Part shown: positions 46,783-54,161 of the stretch, one piece after another
Layout of the letters: every line of letters begins with the position of its first letter
Position numbering within the stretch: the stretch's first letter is position 1
Source: Pseudomonas_T sp032052615
GTDB taxonomy: Bacteria; Pseudomonadota; Gammaproteobacteria; Pseudomonadales; Pseudomonadaceae
Assembly (NCBI GenBank): GCA_032052615.1
Contig: DAMBWF010000002.1
Coordinates: 124,001 to 188,000, forward strand
Direction of reading: 5' to 3'
Length of the DNA: 64,000 nt
Notes under the pieces: model-generated
The model's database searches: none
Told to the model about the DNA's origin: nothing
The model's input: only the letters and a program-made list of their open reading frames with translations
Program-made: the position numbers and the translations under genes

Positions 46783-46956
46783 GGGCACTCCTGTCGGGGG
46801 CGCCGGCGCGTCCGGACCCAAGGGGACAGGCGCGTCGGCGTGGGTGGGTCGGACGGGCCCGCGCGAACGGCGAGCCCCGCTGGCAGCGTAACGCGATAGG
46901 ACGGCTCTATCCATGCAAGGCTCTGGCCAAGAACCGTTCAATTTAAACAGAACGTG

Positions 46957-47457
46957 TCATGGCGCTTCGCTGGCATCGGCCTTGCCGCGCAATTCGCGGT
47001 AGCGCCGTTCCAATTCCTGGCGCAGTTGGCGGCGCTGGCGGCCTTGTTCGAAGCGCCGCCGCTCCTCGGCGGTGCGCGGGACCCGGGGCGGCACCGTCAC
47101 CGGTTGGCGCCGCTCGTCCAGGGCCACCATGGTGAAGAAGCAACTGTTGGTGTGGCGCACCGAGCGCTCGCGAATGTTCTCGGTGATCACCTTGATGCCG
47201 ACTTCCAGGGAGGTGCGCCCGGTGTAGTTCACCGTGGCCAGGAAGGTCATCAGCTCGCCGACATGGACCGGCTGGCGGAAGGTCACCTGGTCCACCGAGA
47301 GGGTCACCACGTAGTGGCCGGCGAAACGGCTGGCGCAGGCGTAGGCCACTTCGTCGAGGTACTTGAGCAGGGTGCCGCCGTGGACGTGGCCGGAAAAATT
47401 GGCCATGTCCGGGGTCATCAGCACGGTCATCGTCAGTTCGGCGTTGCCGGGTTCCAT
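46957..47457 (-). CDS. Acyl-CoA thioesterase (hotdog fold, YciA-like)
   Basis: This 166-residue hotdog protein has the signature MTPDMANFSGHVHGGTLLKYLDEVAY, in which Asn, His and Asp of that motif form the active site in this group. A further match is SVDQVTFRQPVHVGEL. An Arg/Glu-rich helical tail of about 45 residues (EERRRFEQGRQRRQLRQELE) follows, a coiled-coil-like addition. It hydrolyses acyl-CoA thioesters. The gene lies next to the polyamine-type glutamine synthetase gene in the same direction. A functional link between them is not evident. Confidence 0.9.
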   Translation of the reverse strand: MEPGNAELTMTVLMTPDMANFSGHVHGGTLLKYLDEVAYACASRFAGHYVVTLSVDQVTFRQPVHVGELMTFLATVNYTGRTSLEVGIKVITENIRERSVRHTNSCFFTMVALDERRQPVTVPPRVPRTAEERRRFEQGRQRRQLRQELERRYRELRGKADASEAP

Positions 47458-47515
47458 GAGGGCGCTCCGTGGGTCGTCGGTGAACCTACCTTAGCCGGGC
47501 GCGCGCCCGCGCGCC

Positions 47516-48901
47516 TCAGGCATGCACCAGGTACCAGCGCCAGTCCTGCTCGCCCACCTCGCCCATGAAGCGGCGGTACTCGGCGTGCTTGATCGCCAGG
47601 TAGACCTTCAGGAAGTCCTCGCCGAAGGCCTGGCGCGCCCAGGCCGAGCCCTCCAGGGCGCGCAGGGCGGTGAGCCAGTCGGTGGGCAGCGGCGCGTGGC
47701 CCTGAGCGTAACCGTTGCCGCGCACCGGGGCGCCGGGGTCGAGGCGCTCGCGCAGGCCCCGGTGGATGCCCGCCAGCACCGCCGCCGCCGCCAGGTAGGG
47801 GTTGGCGTCGGCGCCGCCGATGCGGTGCTCGATGTGGCGGCTGGCCGCCGGCCCGCCGGGCACGCGAAACGACACGGTGCGGTTGTTCACCCCCCAGGTG
47901 GGCGCCAGGGGCACGTAGCTGTTGGCCTGGAAGCGACGGAACGAGTTGGCGTGGGGACAGAACAGCGCCAGGGATTCCAGCAGGCTCGCCTGCATGCCGC
48001 CGATGGAGTGGCGCAGCAGCGTGGCGGCCTCGCCGGTGCCCTCCAGAGCCTCCGGCTCGCTGGCGTAGCGGTTGGCGCCGTCGCCGTCGGCCAGGCTGAC
48101 GTGCAGGTGCAGGCCGCTGCCGGCCAGGTCGCCGAAGGGCTTGGCCATGAAGCAGGCCTGCAACCCGTGGCGGTTGGCCACGCCCTTCACCAGGCGCTTG
48201 TAGCGCACGCCCTCGTCCACTGCCTGGAGGGCATCGGCGCGGTGCTCCAGGGTGATCTCCAGCTGGCCGGGGGCGTACTCGGAGATCGCCGTGCGCGCCG
48301 GCAGGCCCTGGCATTCACAGGCGGCGTAGAGGTCGTCGAGGAACGCTTGCTGTTGCTCCAGCTCGTAGACCCCGTAGACCTGGGTGGCCCCGGGGCGCTG
48401 GCCGTTGGCCTGGCGCGCCGGCAGCGGCCGGCCGTCGGCGCCGCGCTCGCGGTCCAGCAGGTAGAACTCCAGCTCCACCGCCATCACTGGGTGGTAGCCG
48501 TCGGCGCGCAGCCCGTCGATCACCCGTGCCAGCACATGGCGCGGGTCGGCCACCGCGGCCGGCAGGCCCTGCTCGGGGTGCATGCTCACCTGCACCTGGC
48601 CGGTGGGCTGGGCCCGCCAGGGTTGCAGGGTCAGGCTGCCGGGCAGCGGGTAGGTCCAGCAGTCGGCGTCGCCCACGTCCCAGACCAGCCCGGTCTCGTC
48701 CACGTCGTCGCCGTTGACCGTCAGCCCGAGGATGGTGCTGGGCAGTGGCCGGCCGTGCTCGTAGACCGCCAGCAGCTCGTCGCGGTGCAGCAGCTTGCCC
48801 CGGGGCACGCCGTTGGCGTCGATGAGGAACAGTTCGATGCTGCGCACCTCGGGGTGGGCGGCGAGAAAGTCCCGGGCTTCCCGGGGATCGGCGAATCGCA
48901 T
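47516..48901 (-). CDS. Glutamine-synthetase-like gamma-glutamylpolyamine ligase (PuuA/PauA type)
   Basis: This 461-residue glutamine-synthetase fold protein lacks the adenylylation loop of housekeeping GlnA. Its N-terminus (SIELFLIDANGVPRGKLLHRDEL) and the MAVELEFYLLD, SEYAPGQLEITLEH, HLHVSLADGDGAN and EHRIGGADANPYLAAAAVLAG motifs match the PuuA/Pau group. This enzyme joins glutamate to a polyamine or other amine, the first step of gamma-glutamylated polyamine catabolism. The neighbouring aminotransferase lies 55 bases upstream in the same direction. From memory, P. aeruginosa PA5522-PA5523-PA5525 has the same set. Confidence 0.9.
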   Translation of the reverse strand: MRFADPREARDFLAAHPEVRSIELFLIDANGVPRGKLLHRDELLAVYEHGRPLPSTILGLTVNGDDVDETGLVWDVGDADCWTYPLPGSLTLQPWRAQPTGQVQVSMHPEQGLPAAVADPRHVLARVIDGLRADGYHPVMAVELEFYLLDRERGADGRPLPARQANGQRPGATQVYGVYELEQQQAFLDDLYAACECQGLPARTAISEYAPGQLEITLEHRADALQAVDEGVRYKRLVKGVANRHGLQACFMAKPFGDLAGSGLHLHVSLADGDGANRYASEPEALEGTGEAATLLRHSIGGMQASLLESLALFCPHANSFRRFQANSYVPLAPTWGVNNRTVSFRVPGGPAASRHIEHRIGGADANPYLAAAAVLAGIHRGLRERLDPGAPVRGNGYAQGHAPLPTDWLTALRALEGSAWARQAFGEDFLKVYLAIKHAEYRRFMGEVGEQDWRWYLVHA

Positions 48902-48956
48902 GGCGGTTTCTCGGTAGGGTGGCCGGGGCCAGGCCCCGGGGAGTCGGTCCGGTGGG

Positions 48957-50348
48957 TCAGGCGAGCCGCGCGCCGGGCTGCGCCAGCACCTCGGCCAGCG
49001 CCTGGTCGAGGCTCTCGATCAGGCGCTCGACGTCCGCCTCGGTGGTGTCCGGGCAGCACAGGGTCATGTTGTGGAACGGCGTGATCAGCAGCCCGCGGTT
49101 GATCAGGTAGAGGTGCAGGGCCATTTGCAGGCTGTCGTGGAAGGCCGCTTCCGCCTCGGCGCCGGTGCGCGGCGGGGTCGGGCAGAATTGGAATTCGCAG
49201 CGGGCGCCCAGCTCGGTCACCGACCAAGCCAGGCCATGCCCCGCGATCACCCGGCGAAAACCCGCCGCCAGGCGCGACGCCAGGCCCAGCATGTGGGCGT
49301 AGGCGGCCTCGGTCATCACCTCTTCCAGGTTGACCCGCATGCAGCGCATGGCCAGGGCGTTGGCCGACAGGGTGGTACCCATGCCGCTGTGACCGTGGCC
49401 GCCGTGCTGGCTGGCGTGACGCCGGGCCAGTTGCATGGCCTGGGCCATCTCGGCGGTGCAGCCATAGACCGAGCAGGGCACGCCGCCGGCGATGGGCTTG
49501 CCCAGGGTGACGAAGTCCGGTTGCAGATTCCAGGCGCGGGTGCAGCCGCCGGGGCCGGTGGAGAGGGTGTGGGTCTCGTCGACGATCAACAGGGTGCCAT
49601 GGCGGCGGGTGAGGGCGCGCACCTGCTCCAGGTAGCCCGGGTCCGGCAGCACCATGCCGATGTTGGTCATGGCCGGCTCGCAGAGCAGCGCCGCCACTTC
49701 GCCGCCGGCCAGGGCCGCCTCCAGGGCGGCGAGGTCGTTGAACGGCACCGCGCCGCTGGTCTTGGCCAGGTTGCGCGCCTGGCCCAGCAGGCCGGGGCGG
49801 TGCACCGTGCGGCCGTCGCGGTAGCGCACCAGGGTGTCGTCCACGGTGCCGTGGTAGCAGCCATCGAACACCAGCAGCCGCTTGCGCCCGGTGATCGCCC
49901 GGGCCCAGCGCACCACGAAGCGGTTGGCGTCGGTGGCGGTGGTCGCCACCTGCCAGAACGGCAGGCCGAAGCGCGCGGCGAGCAACTCTCCGGCCACCAC
50001 CGCGTCTTCCCCGGGCAGCATGGTGGTGAGGCCGTTGCCGCCCTGCTCGGCCAGGGCCCGGGCGATGGGCGCGGGGGAATGGCCGAACATGGCGCCGGTG
50101 TCGCCCAGGCAGAAATCCACGTAGGCGTGGCCGTCCACATCGAAGAAACGCGCGCCCCGGGCTCGCTCGACGAACAGCGGCGAGGGGGTCGGCCAGTCGC
50201 TCATCCAATGCATCGGCACGCCGCCGAACAGCGAGTGGCGGGCGCGCTCGGCCAGGGCGAGGGAACGGGGGTTGTTGGCCAGGAAGCGCGCCCGCTCCCG
50301 AGCGGCGAAGGTTTCCACGGCGTGTTCGGCGATGCCACTGGCGGTCAT
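48957..50348 (-). CDS. Class III aminotransferase (PLP-dependent)
   Basis: This 463-residue fold-type I PLP enzyme resembles the glutamate-1-semialdehyde aminomutase-like group. Landmarks are VDFCLGDTGAMFGHSP, DGCYHGTVDDTL, LLIVDETHTL and the PLP Lys in VTLGKPIAGGVPCSVYG. The start ATG at 50348 follows GAGGAATCG. An alternative start upstream at 50396 would overlap the operator. It probably deaminates the product of the linked gamma-glutamyl ligase pathway, although its amino donor is not known. Confidence 0.88.
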   Translation of the reverse strand: MTASGIAEHAVETFAARERARFLANNPRSLALAERARHSLFGGVPMHWMSDWPTPSPLFVERARGARFFDVDGHAYVDFCLGDTGAMFGHSPAPIARALAEQGGNGLTTMLPGEDAVVAGELLAARFGLPFWQVATTATDANRFVVRWARAITGRKRLLVFDGCYHGTVDDTLVRYRDGRTVHRPGLLGQARNLAKTSGAVPFNDLAALEAALAGGEVAALLCEPAMTNIGMVLPDPGYLEQVRALTRRHGTLLIVDETHTLSTGPGGCTRAWNLQPDFVTLGKPIAGGVPCSVYGCTAEMAQAMQLARRHASQHGGHGHSGMGTTLSANALAMRCMRVNLEEVMTEAAYAHMLGLASRLAAGFRRVIAGHGLAWSVTELGARCEFQFCPTPPRTGAEAEAAFHDSLQMALHLYLINRGLLITPFHNMTLCCPDTTEADVERLIESLDQALAEVLAQPGARLA

Positions 50349-50388
50349 GGGCGATTCCTCGGGCGGGGCGATGGCACATCCTTGTTTT

Positions 50389-50396
50389 GTGATCAC
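50389..50396. promoter_or_regulatory. GntR-type operator 1
   Basis: The perfect palindrome GTGATCAC sits in the context TTTTGTGATCACAGAA, 40 bases upstream of the aminotransferase start. It fits the FadR/FCD GntR consensus TnGTnnnACnA. A second copy lies 64 bases away (50453). Confidence 0.7.
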
Positions 50397-50452
50397 AGAA
50401 TGTCAATAGGAGCCCTTTAGATAGGCCGCATTACGCTAGAATTCCGATTTAC

Positions 50453-50460
50453 GTGATCAC
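50453..50460. promoter_or_regulatory. GntR-type operator 2
   Basis: The palindrome GTGATCAC, in the context TTACGTGATCACAAAGG, lies 13 bases before the leader ORF start at 50474 and touches its ribosome site. With operator 1 it makes a pair suited to looping or to separate control of the divergent genes. Confidence 0.7.
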
Positions 50461-50473
50461 AAAGGATGACCCC

Positions 50474-50539
50474 ATGCGCAATTGCAGCCTGACCCTGTCC
50501 CAACTGCCGGCCCCTCCGACGCGGAGGGCGCGGCCATGA
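50474..50539 (+). CDS. 21-residue leader ORF coupled to the GntR gene
   Basis: An ATG at 50474, preceded by AAAGGATG, opens a 21-codon frame (MRNCSLTLSQLPAPPTRRAR, then Pro). Its TGA overlaps the GntR ATG as ATGA. The peptide has no recognised domain, and whether it is translated is unknown. A GGAGG at 50523-50527 inside the leader serves the GntR start, so translation of the leader may tune access to it. Confidence 0.45.
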   Translation: MRNCSLTLSQLPAPPTRRARP

Positions 50540-51441
50540 GCGACGCCAACCTGCAGGAACGGCTCTACGAGAACCTGCGCCAGGCCCTGCTGGAGGGTCG
50601 CTTCCAGCCCGGCGAGGCGCTGAAGATCCGCGACCTGGCGGCCGCCTGGGGCACCAGCCCGATGCCGGTGCGCGCGGCGCTGCAACGGTTGGTGGCCGAG
50701 GGCGCCCTGGAAGGCGGGGCGCAACGCTCGGTGCGGGTGCCGGCCATGACCGAGGCGCGCTTCCGCCAGCTCGTCGAGGTGCGCCTGAGCCTGGAGGGCC
50801 TGGCCGCCGAGCGGGCCTGCCCGCGTCTGGACGCCGACGCCCGGGCGCGCCTGGAGGCCGAGGTCGAGACGATGGACGCCGCCCTGCAACGCCGCGATAT
50901 CCGTGCCTACCTGGAAGCCAACAGCCGCTTCCACCTGACCCTCTACGGTGCCTGCGACAACCCGCTGTTGCTGCGCCTGATCGAATCCCTGTGGTTGCAG
51001 GTGGGCCCTTTCTTCAACCGCCTGTTCACCGAGGCCGACCTCAACCTGCGCCTCAACGGCTTCCATGAGGACGCCTGCCGCGCCCTGCGCGCCGGCGATG
51101 CCCAGGCCGTGCGTCACGCGGTGGAACAGGACCTGCGCTACTGCGGGCAATACCTGGCCGGGCTGCTGCGCCTGGAGACCGCTCCCGCGTCCCGTCGCCC
51201 GGCGCGCCTCGCCGAGACCGCATCGGGCCACGACAGGCCGGGCCGCGACAGGCCGGACCGCGCCAGGCCGAGCCACGCCAGGCCGGACCGCTCTACGCCA
51301 GGCCGAGCCGCGCCAGGCCGGGCCGCGTCGGCGCAAGCCGACTTGGAAGGAGCCGCTCTGGAGGGAGCCGCTCTGGAAGGAGCCGCTCAGGTAGGAGCCG
51401 CGCTGGAGGGACTCGTGTCGGAAAAAGCCGCTCGGGAATAA
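50536..51441 (+). CDS. GntR-family regulator with repeat-derived C-terminal tail
   Basis: This 301-residue protein has an N-terminal winged HTH (IRDLAAAWGTSPMPVRAALQ, residues 31-50) and an FCD effector domain to about residue 212 (RFHLTLYGACDNPLLLRLIE supplies part of its metal/ligand site). The last 75 or so residues are extra: first Arg/Pro/Asp/Gly-rich (GRDRPDRARP), then Glu-Gly-Ala-Ala-Leu repeats. They come from two DNA arrays with a 15-bp period (51229-51323 and 51349-51438). GGAGG precedes the ATG. It presumably controls the divergent aminotransferase/ligase genes through the GTGATCAC pair. Whether the tail folds or matters is unknown. Confidence 0.88.
   Translation: MSDANLQERLYENLRQALLEGRFQPGEALKIRDLAAAWGTSPMPVRAALQRLVAEGALEGGAQRSVRVPAMTEARFRQLVEVRLSLEGLAAERACPRLDADARARLEAEVETMDAALQRRDIRAYLEANSRFHLTLYGACDNPLLLRLIESLWLQVGPFFNRLFTEADLNLRLNGFHEDACRALRAGDAQAVRHAVEQDLRYCGQYLAGLLRLETAPASRRPARLAETASGHDRPGRDRPDRARPSHARPDRSTPGRAAPGRAASAQADLEGAALEGAALEGAAQVGAALEGLVSEKAARE
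51229..51323 (+). repeat. Array A: degenerate 15-bp tandem repeats in the GntR gene
   Basis: The units are variants of CGCGCCAGGCCGGAC (51229-51243, 51244-51258, 51259-51273, 51274-51288), then a copy with a 5-base insertion (51289-51308), then one more (51309-51323). Apart from that insertion the period is five codons. Confidence 0.8.
51349..51438 (+). repeat. Array B: six 15-bp tandem repeats ending at the GntR stop
   Basis: Six head-to-tail units of GGAGCCGCTCTGGAG and variants occupy 51349-51363 through 51424-51438. The stop codon follows directly. The first three are nearly identical, and the last two diverge. In protein they encode Gly-Ala-Ala-Leu-Glu repeats. Confidence 0.88.
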
Positions 51442-51838
51442 ACCGGGTCCGCCGACGCCTTGCCGGACTGGGCGCGCGCTCGGCAAGGCGACTCCAGGCC
51501 GGCTCGGCGACCGACCAGCCGCGCCACGCCACGCCACGCCTGTTAGCCGGGGTCCCAGGCCGGGTTGATTCCAAGTGGTTCGCGTCAGGCCGCGCCGGGC
51601 CACGCCACGCCAGACCGAGCCGCGCCGGTCGCGCCCGCCCCGGCAGGGCCACTTCGGCAGGGCCATTTCGTACCCGGCCGCGCAGCGCTGCCCCTTGGCC
51701 GCCTCCCGGTCGCGCCCGCCCCGGCACCGCCACCGGCAACTGTTTCGCGATATTGCCTCGCGCCGGGTCGCGCGGGGCCGATGGTACGCTCCGGCTGTCC
51801 GGCCGCGCGGCCGCCCACCGGATCGAGGAGTTCCCGTC
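51442..51838. repeat. Repeat-rich non-coding region before the antiporter gene
   Basis: No gene is seen here. Array A-like CCACGCCAGG/GCCGCGCC motifs recur near 51521-51626. A 14-bp tandem pair, CGGCAGGGCCACTT / CGGCAGGGCCATTT, lies at 51641-51668. A 20-bp direct repeat (CGGTCGCGCCCGCCCCGGCA) lies at 51626-51645 and 51707-51726. The antiporter promoter and its GAGGAG ribosome site are at the right end. Confidence 0.75.
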
Positions 51839-53596
51839 ATGCACGCCATCGGCTTCATTCAGGACCTGGCGGTGATCATGCTGGTCGCCGGCGTGGTCAC
51901 CGTGCTCTGCCACCGCTTCCGCCAGCCGGTGGTGCTCGGCTATATCGTCGCCGGCTTCATCATCGGCCCCCATACGCCGCCTTTCGGGTTGATCCACGAC
52001 GAGGCGACCATCAAGACCCTCGCCGAGCTGGGGGTGATCTTCCTGATGTTCTTCCTTGGCCTGGAGTTCTCCCTGGGCAAGCTGGCCCGGGTCGGCGCCA
52101 CCGCGTTCCTCGCGGCGTTCCTGGAAATCCTGCTGATGGTCTGGCTGGGCTACGAGATCGGCCATTTCTTCGGCTGGGCCCCCATGGACGCGATCTTCCT
52201 TGGCGCGATCCTGGCGATGTCCTCCACCACCATCATCGTCAAGGCCCTGGGCGACCTGACGATGAAGCACGAGCGCTTCGCCCAGCAGATTTTCGGCGTG
52301 CTGATCGTCGAGGACATCCTCGGCATCGGCATCATCGCCCTGCTCTCCGGGGTGGCCGTGAGCGGCACCGTGGCGGCCGGCGAGGTGGCCGCCACGGTGG
52401 GCCGTCTGACCTTGTTCATGATCGTCGCCCTGGTGGTGGGCATCCTGCTAGTGCCGCGCCTGCTGGCCTACGTGGCGCGCTTCGAGAGCGACGAGATGCT
52501 GCTGATCGCCGTGCTCGGGTTGTGCTTCGGCTTCTGCCTGCTGGTGGCCAAGCTGCAATACAGCATGGTGCTGGGGGCGTTCCTGATGGGGGCGATCATG
52601 GCCGAGTCGCGCCAGTTGCCGCGGATCGAGCGGCTGGTGGAACCGGTGCGCGACCTGTTCAGCGCGATCTTCTTCGTCGCCATCGGCCTGACCATCGACC
52701 CGTCGATCCTGCTGGAGCACCCCGGGCCGATCCTGGTGATCACCGTCGCGGTGATCCTCGGCAAGATGGTCTCCTGCGGCACCGGCGCGTTCCTCGCCGG
52801 CAACGATGGGCGCACCTCGCTGCGGGTCGGCATGGGCCTGTCGCAGATCGGCGAGTTCTCCTTCATCATCGCCGCCCTGGGCACCAGCCTGGGGGTGACC
52901 AGCGACTTCCTCTACCCCATCGTGGTGGCCGTCTCGGCCCTCACCACCCTCACCACGCCCTACCAGATCCGCGCCGCCGACCCCCTCAGCCGGGCCCTCG
53001 CGCGGGCGGTGCCGGGCCCGGTGGCACGGGTGTTCGGCCACTACGGCGCCTGGCTGCGGAGCATCCAGCCCCAGGGCCAGAGCGCGGTGCTGGCGAAGCT
53101 GATCCGGCGCATCCTGCTGCAGGTGGGCGTCAACCTGGCGCTGGTGGTGGCGATCTTCCTCGGCGCCGCCGGGTTCGCCGACTCCCTGGCCTCGCGCCTG
53201 GACCCCTGGGTGGCCCGGGAGAACCTGCAACGGGTGCTGATCGGGGGCGGCGCGCTGCTGCTTTCGCTACCGTTCTTGATCGCCGCCTACCGCAAGCTCA
53301 AGGCGCTGTCGCTGCTGCTGGCGGAAATGGCGGTGAACCCGGCCCAGGCCGGCCGCCACACCGCCCGGGTGCGGCGGGTCCTGGCCGAGGTGATCCCGAT
53401 CCTGTCCCTGGCCGGCATCATGCTGCTGTTGATGCCGCTGTCGGCGAGCATCCTACCGACCCTGGAATGGCTGCTGGCGATCGGCCTGCTGGCCGTCGGG
53501 GTCAGCGCGCTGCTCTGGCGCTGGCTGATCCGCGTGCATTCGCGCATGCAGATCGCCCTGATGGAAACCCTGGAGCGTCCCGAGCCGCCCTCCTGA
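51839..53596 (+). CDS. CPA2 cation:proton antiporter without an RCK domain
   Basis: This 585-residue Kef-like transporter has the usual core: LCHRFRQPVVLGYIVAGFIIG, AELGVIFLMFFLGLEFS, LIVEDILGIGIIALLSG and GLSQIGEFSFIIAALG. After about residue 400 come further hydrophobic segments instead of a TrkA-N domain, so nucleotide gating as in KefB/C is not expected. GAGGAG stands before the ATG at 51839. It shares family membership, not architecture, with the antiporter at 45085. Confidence 0.9.
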   Translation: MHAIGFIQDLAVIMLVAGVVTVLCHRFRQPVVLGYIVAGFIIGPHTPPFGLIHDEATIKTLAELGVIFLMFFLGLEFSLGKLARVGATAFLAAFLEILLMVWLGYEIGHFFGWAPMDAIFLGAILAMSSTTIIVKALGDLTMKHERFAQQIFGVLIVEDILGIGIIALLSGVAVSGTVAAGEVAATVGRLTLFMIVALVVGILLVPRLLAYVARFESDEMLLIAVLGLCFGFCLLVAKLQYSMVLGAFLMGAIMAESRQLPRIERLVEPVRDLFSAIFFVAIGLTIDPSILLEHPGPILVITVAVILGKMVSCGTGAFLAGNDGRTSLRVGMGLSQIGEFSFIIAALGTSLGVTSDFLYPIVVAVSALTTLTTPYQIRAADPLSRALARAVPGPVARVFGHYGAWLRSIQPQGQSAVLAKLIRRILLQVGVNLALVVAIFLGAAGFADSLASRLDPWVARENLQRVLIGGGALLLSLPFLIAAYRKLKALSLLLAEMAVNPAQAGRHTARVRRVLAEVIPILSLAGIMLLLMPLSASILPTLEWLLAIGLLAVGVSALLWRWLIRVHSRMQIALMETLERPEPPS

Positions 53597-53614
53597 GGCA
53601 AGGGCCGGGTCGCC

Positions 53615-54022
53615 TCAGCTCGCCAGCCACACGTCCCGCGCCCAGTGCCAGACCGAGTCCCAGGTCTCGTCGGTCAGCTCCTCCTCGTCGCCGTCCCACA
53701 GGGTGACCTGACCCTCGATGTCCACCACGTAGTAGTCGTGGCCGTCCTGGCAGATCGGCAGCAAGTCCCGGGGCACCCCGGCGTCCCAGGCGTTGGCCGC
53801 CACCTCCGGCAGGTAGGTATGGGACTGCGGGTCGGTGGCGGTCACCGGCTCCAGGCGCCCGTGGACCACATCGCTGACCTTGAGCAGGAACTCCCGCAGC
53901 TCGAAGGGCAGGTTGATCAGCAACTGTTCCTCGATCTCCACCAGCAGGTCGTCGTCCGGCAGTTCCAGCGGCACCGGCACCGGCTCGTTCGCTTCCCGTA
54001 ATTGTTCGATGACTTCTTCCAC
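53615..54022 (-). CDS. SMI1/KNR4 (SUKH) domain protein
   Basis: This 135-residue protein begins with GTG at 54022, where AGGAGG precedes it at good spacing. A longer ATG reading from 54079 would add a non-conserved Arg-rich stretch. SUKH marks are INLPFELREFLLKVSDVVHG, LLPICQDGHDYYVVDIEGQV and the acidic DGDEEELTDETWDSV. SUKH proteins are often immunity proteins for bacterial toxins, or housekeeping regulators. No toxin gene is near, so the role is open. Confidence 0.8.
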   Translation of the reverse strand: MEEVIEQLREANEPVPVPLELPDDDLLVEIEEQLLINLPFELREFLLKVSDVVHGRLEPVTATDPQSHTYLPEVAANAWDAGVPRDLLPICQDGHDYYVVDIEGQVTLWDGDEEELTDETWDSVWHWARDVWLAS

Positions 54023-54092
54023 GCGCTGGCCTCCTGTTCGTCCAGAGCGCTTTTTCCGCCAACTCGGCCGGCGACGCAAGAGGCACGACGCC

Positions 54093-54151
54093 CCCGCTCG
54101 CGCGAGCGGGCGGGAGAGGCGACGGGTTCGGGGCGCTGGCGCCCCGAACCC
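54093..54151. repeat. Two strong GC hairpins in tandem
   Basis: CCCGCTCG-CG-CGAGCGGG (54093-54110) is followed by a perfect 13-bp stem, GGGTTCGGGGCGC / GCGCCCCGAACCC, with a 2-base centre (54124-54151). They lie between the MerR-type gene stop (54162) and the SUKH gene. No T-run follows on either strand. Confidence 0.8.
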
Positions 54152-54161
54152 TTGGCGGCCC

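Noticed and set aside
51229..51438. Repeats in the GntR gene as a CRISPR array
   Set aside because: The repeats are direct head-to-tail units with no unique spacers and lie inside an open frame.
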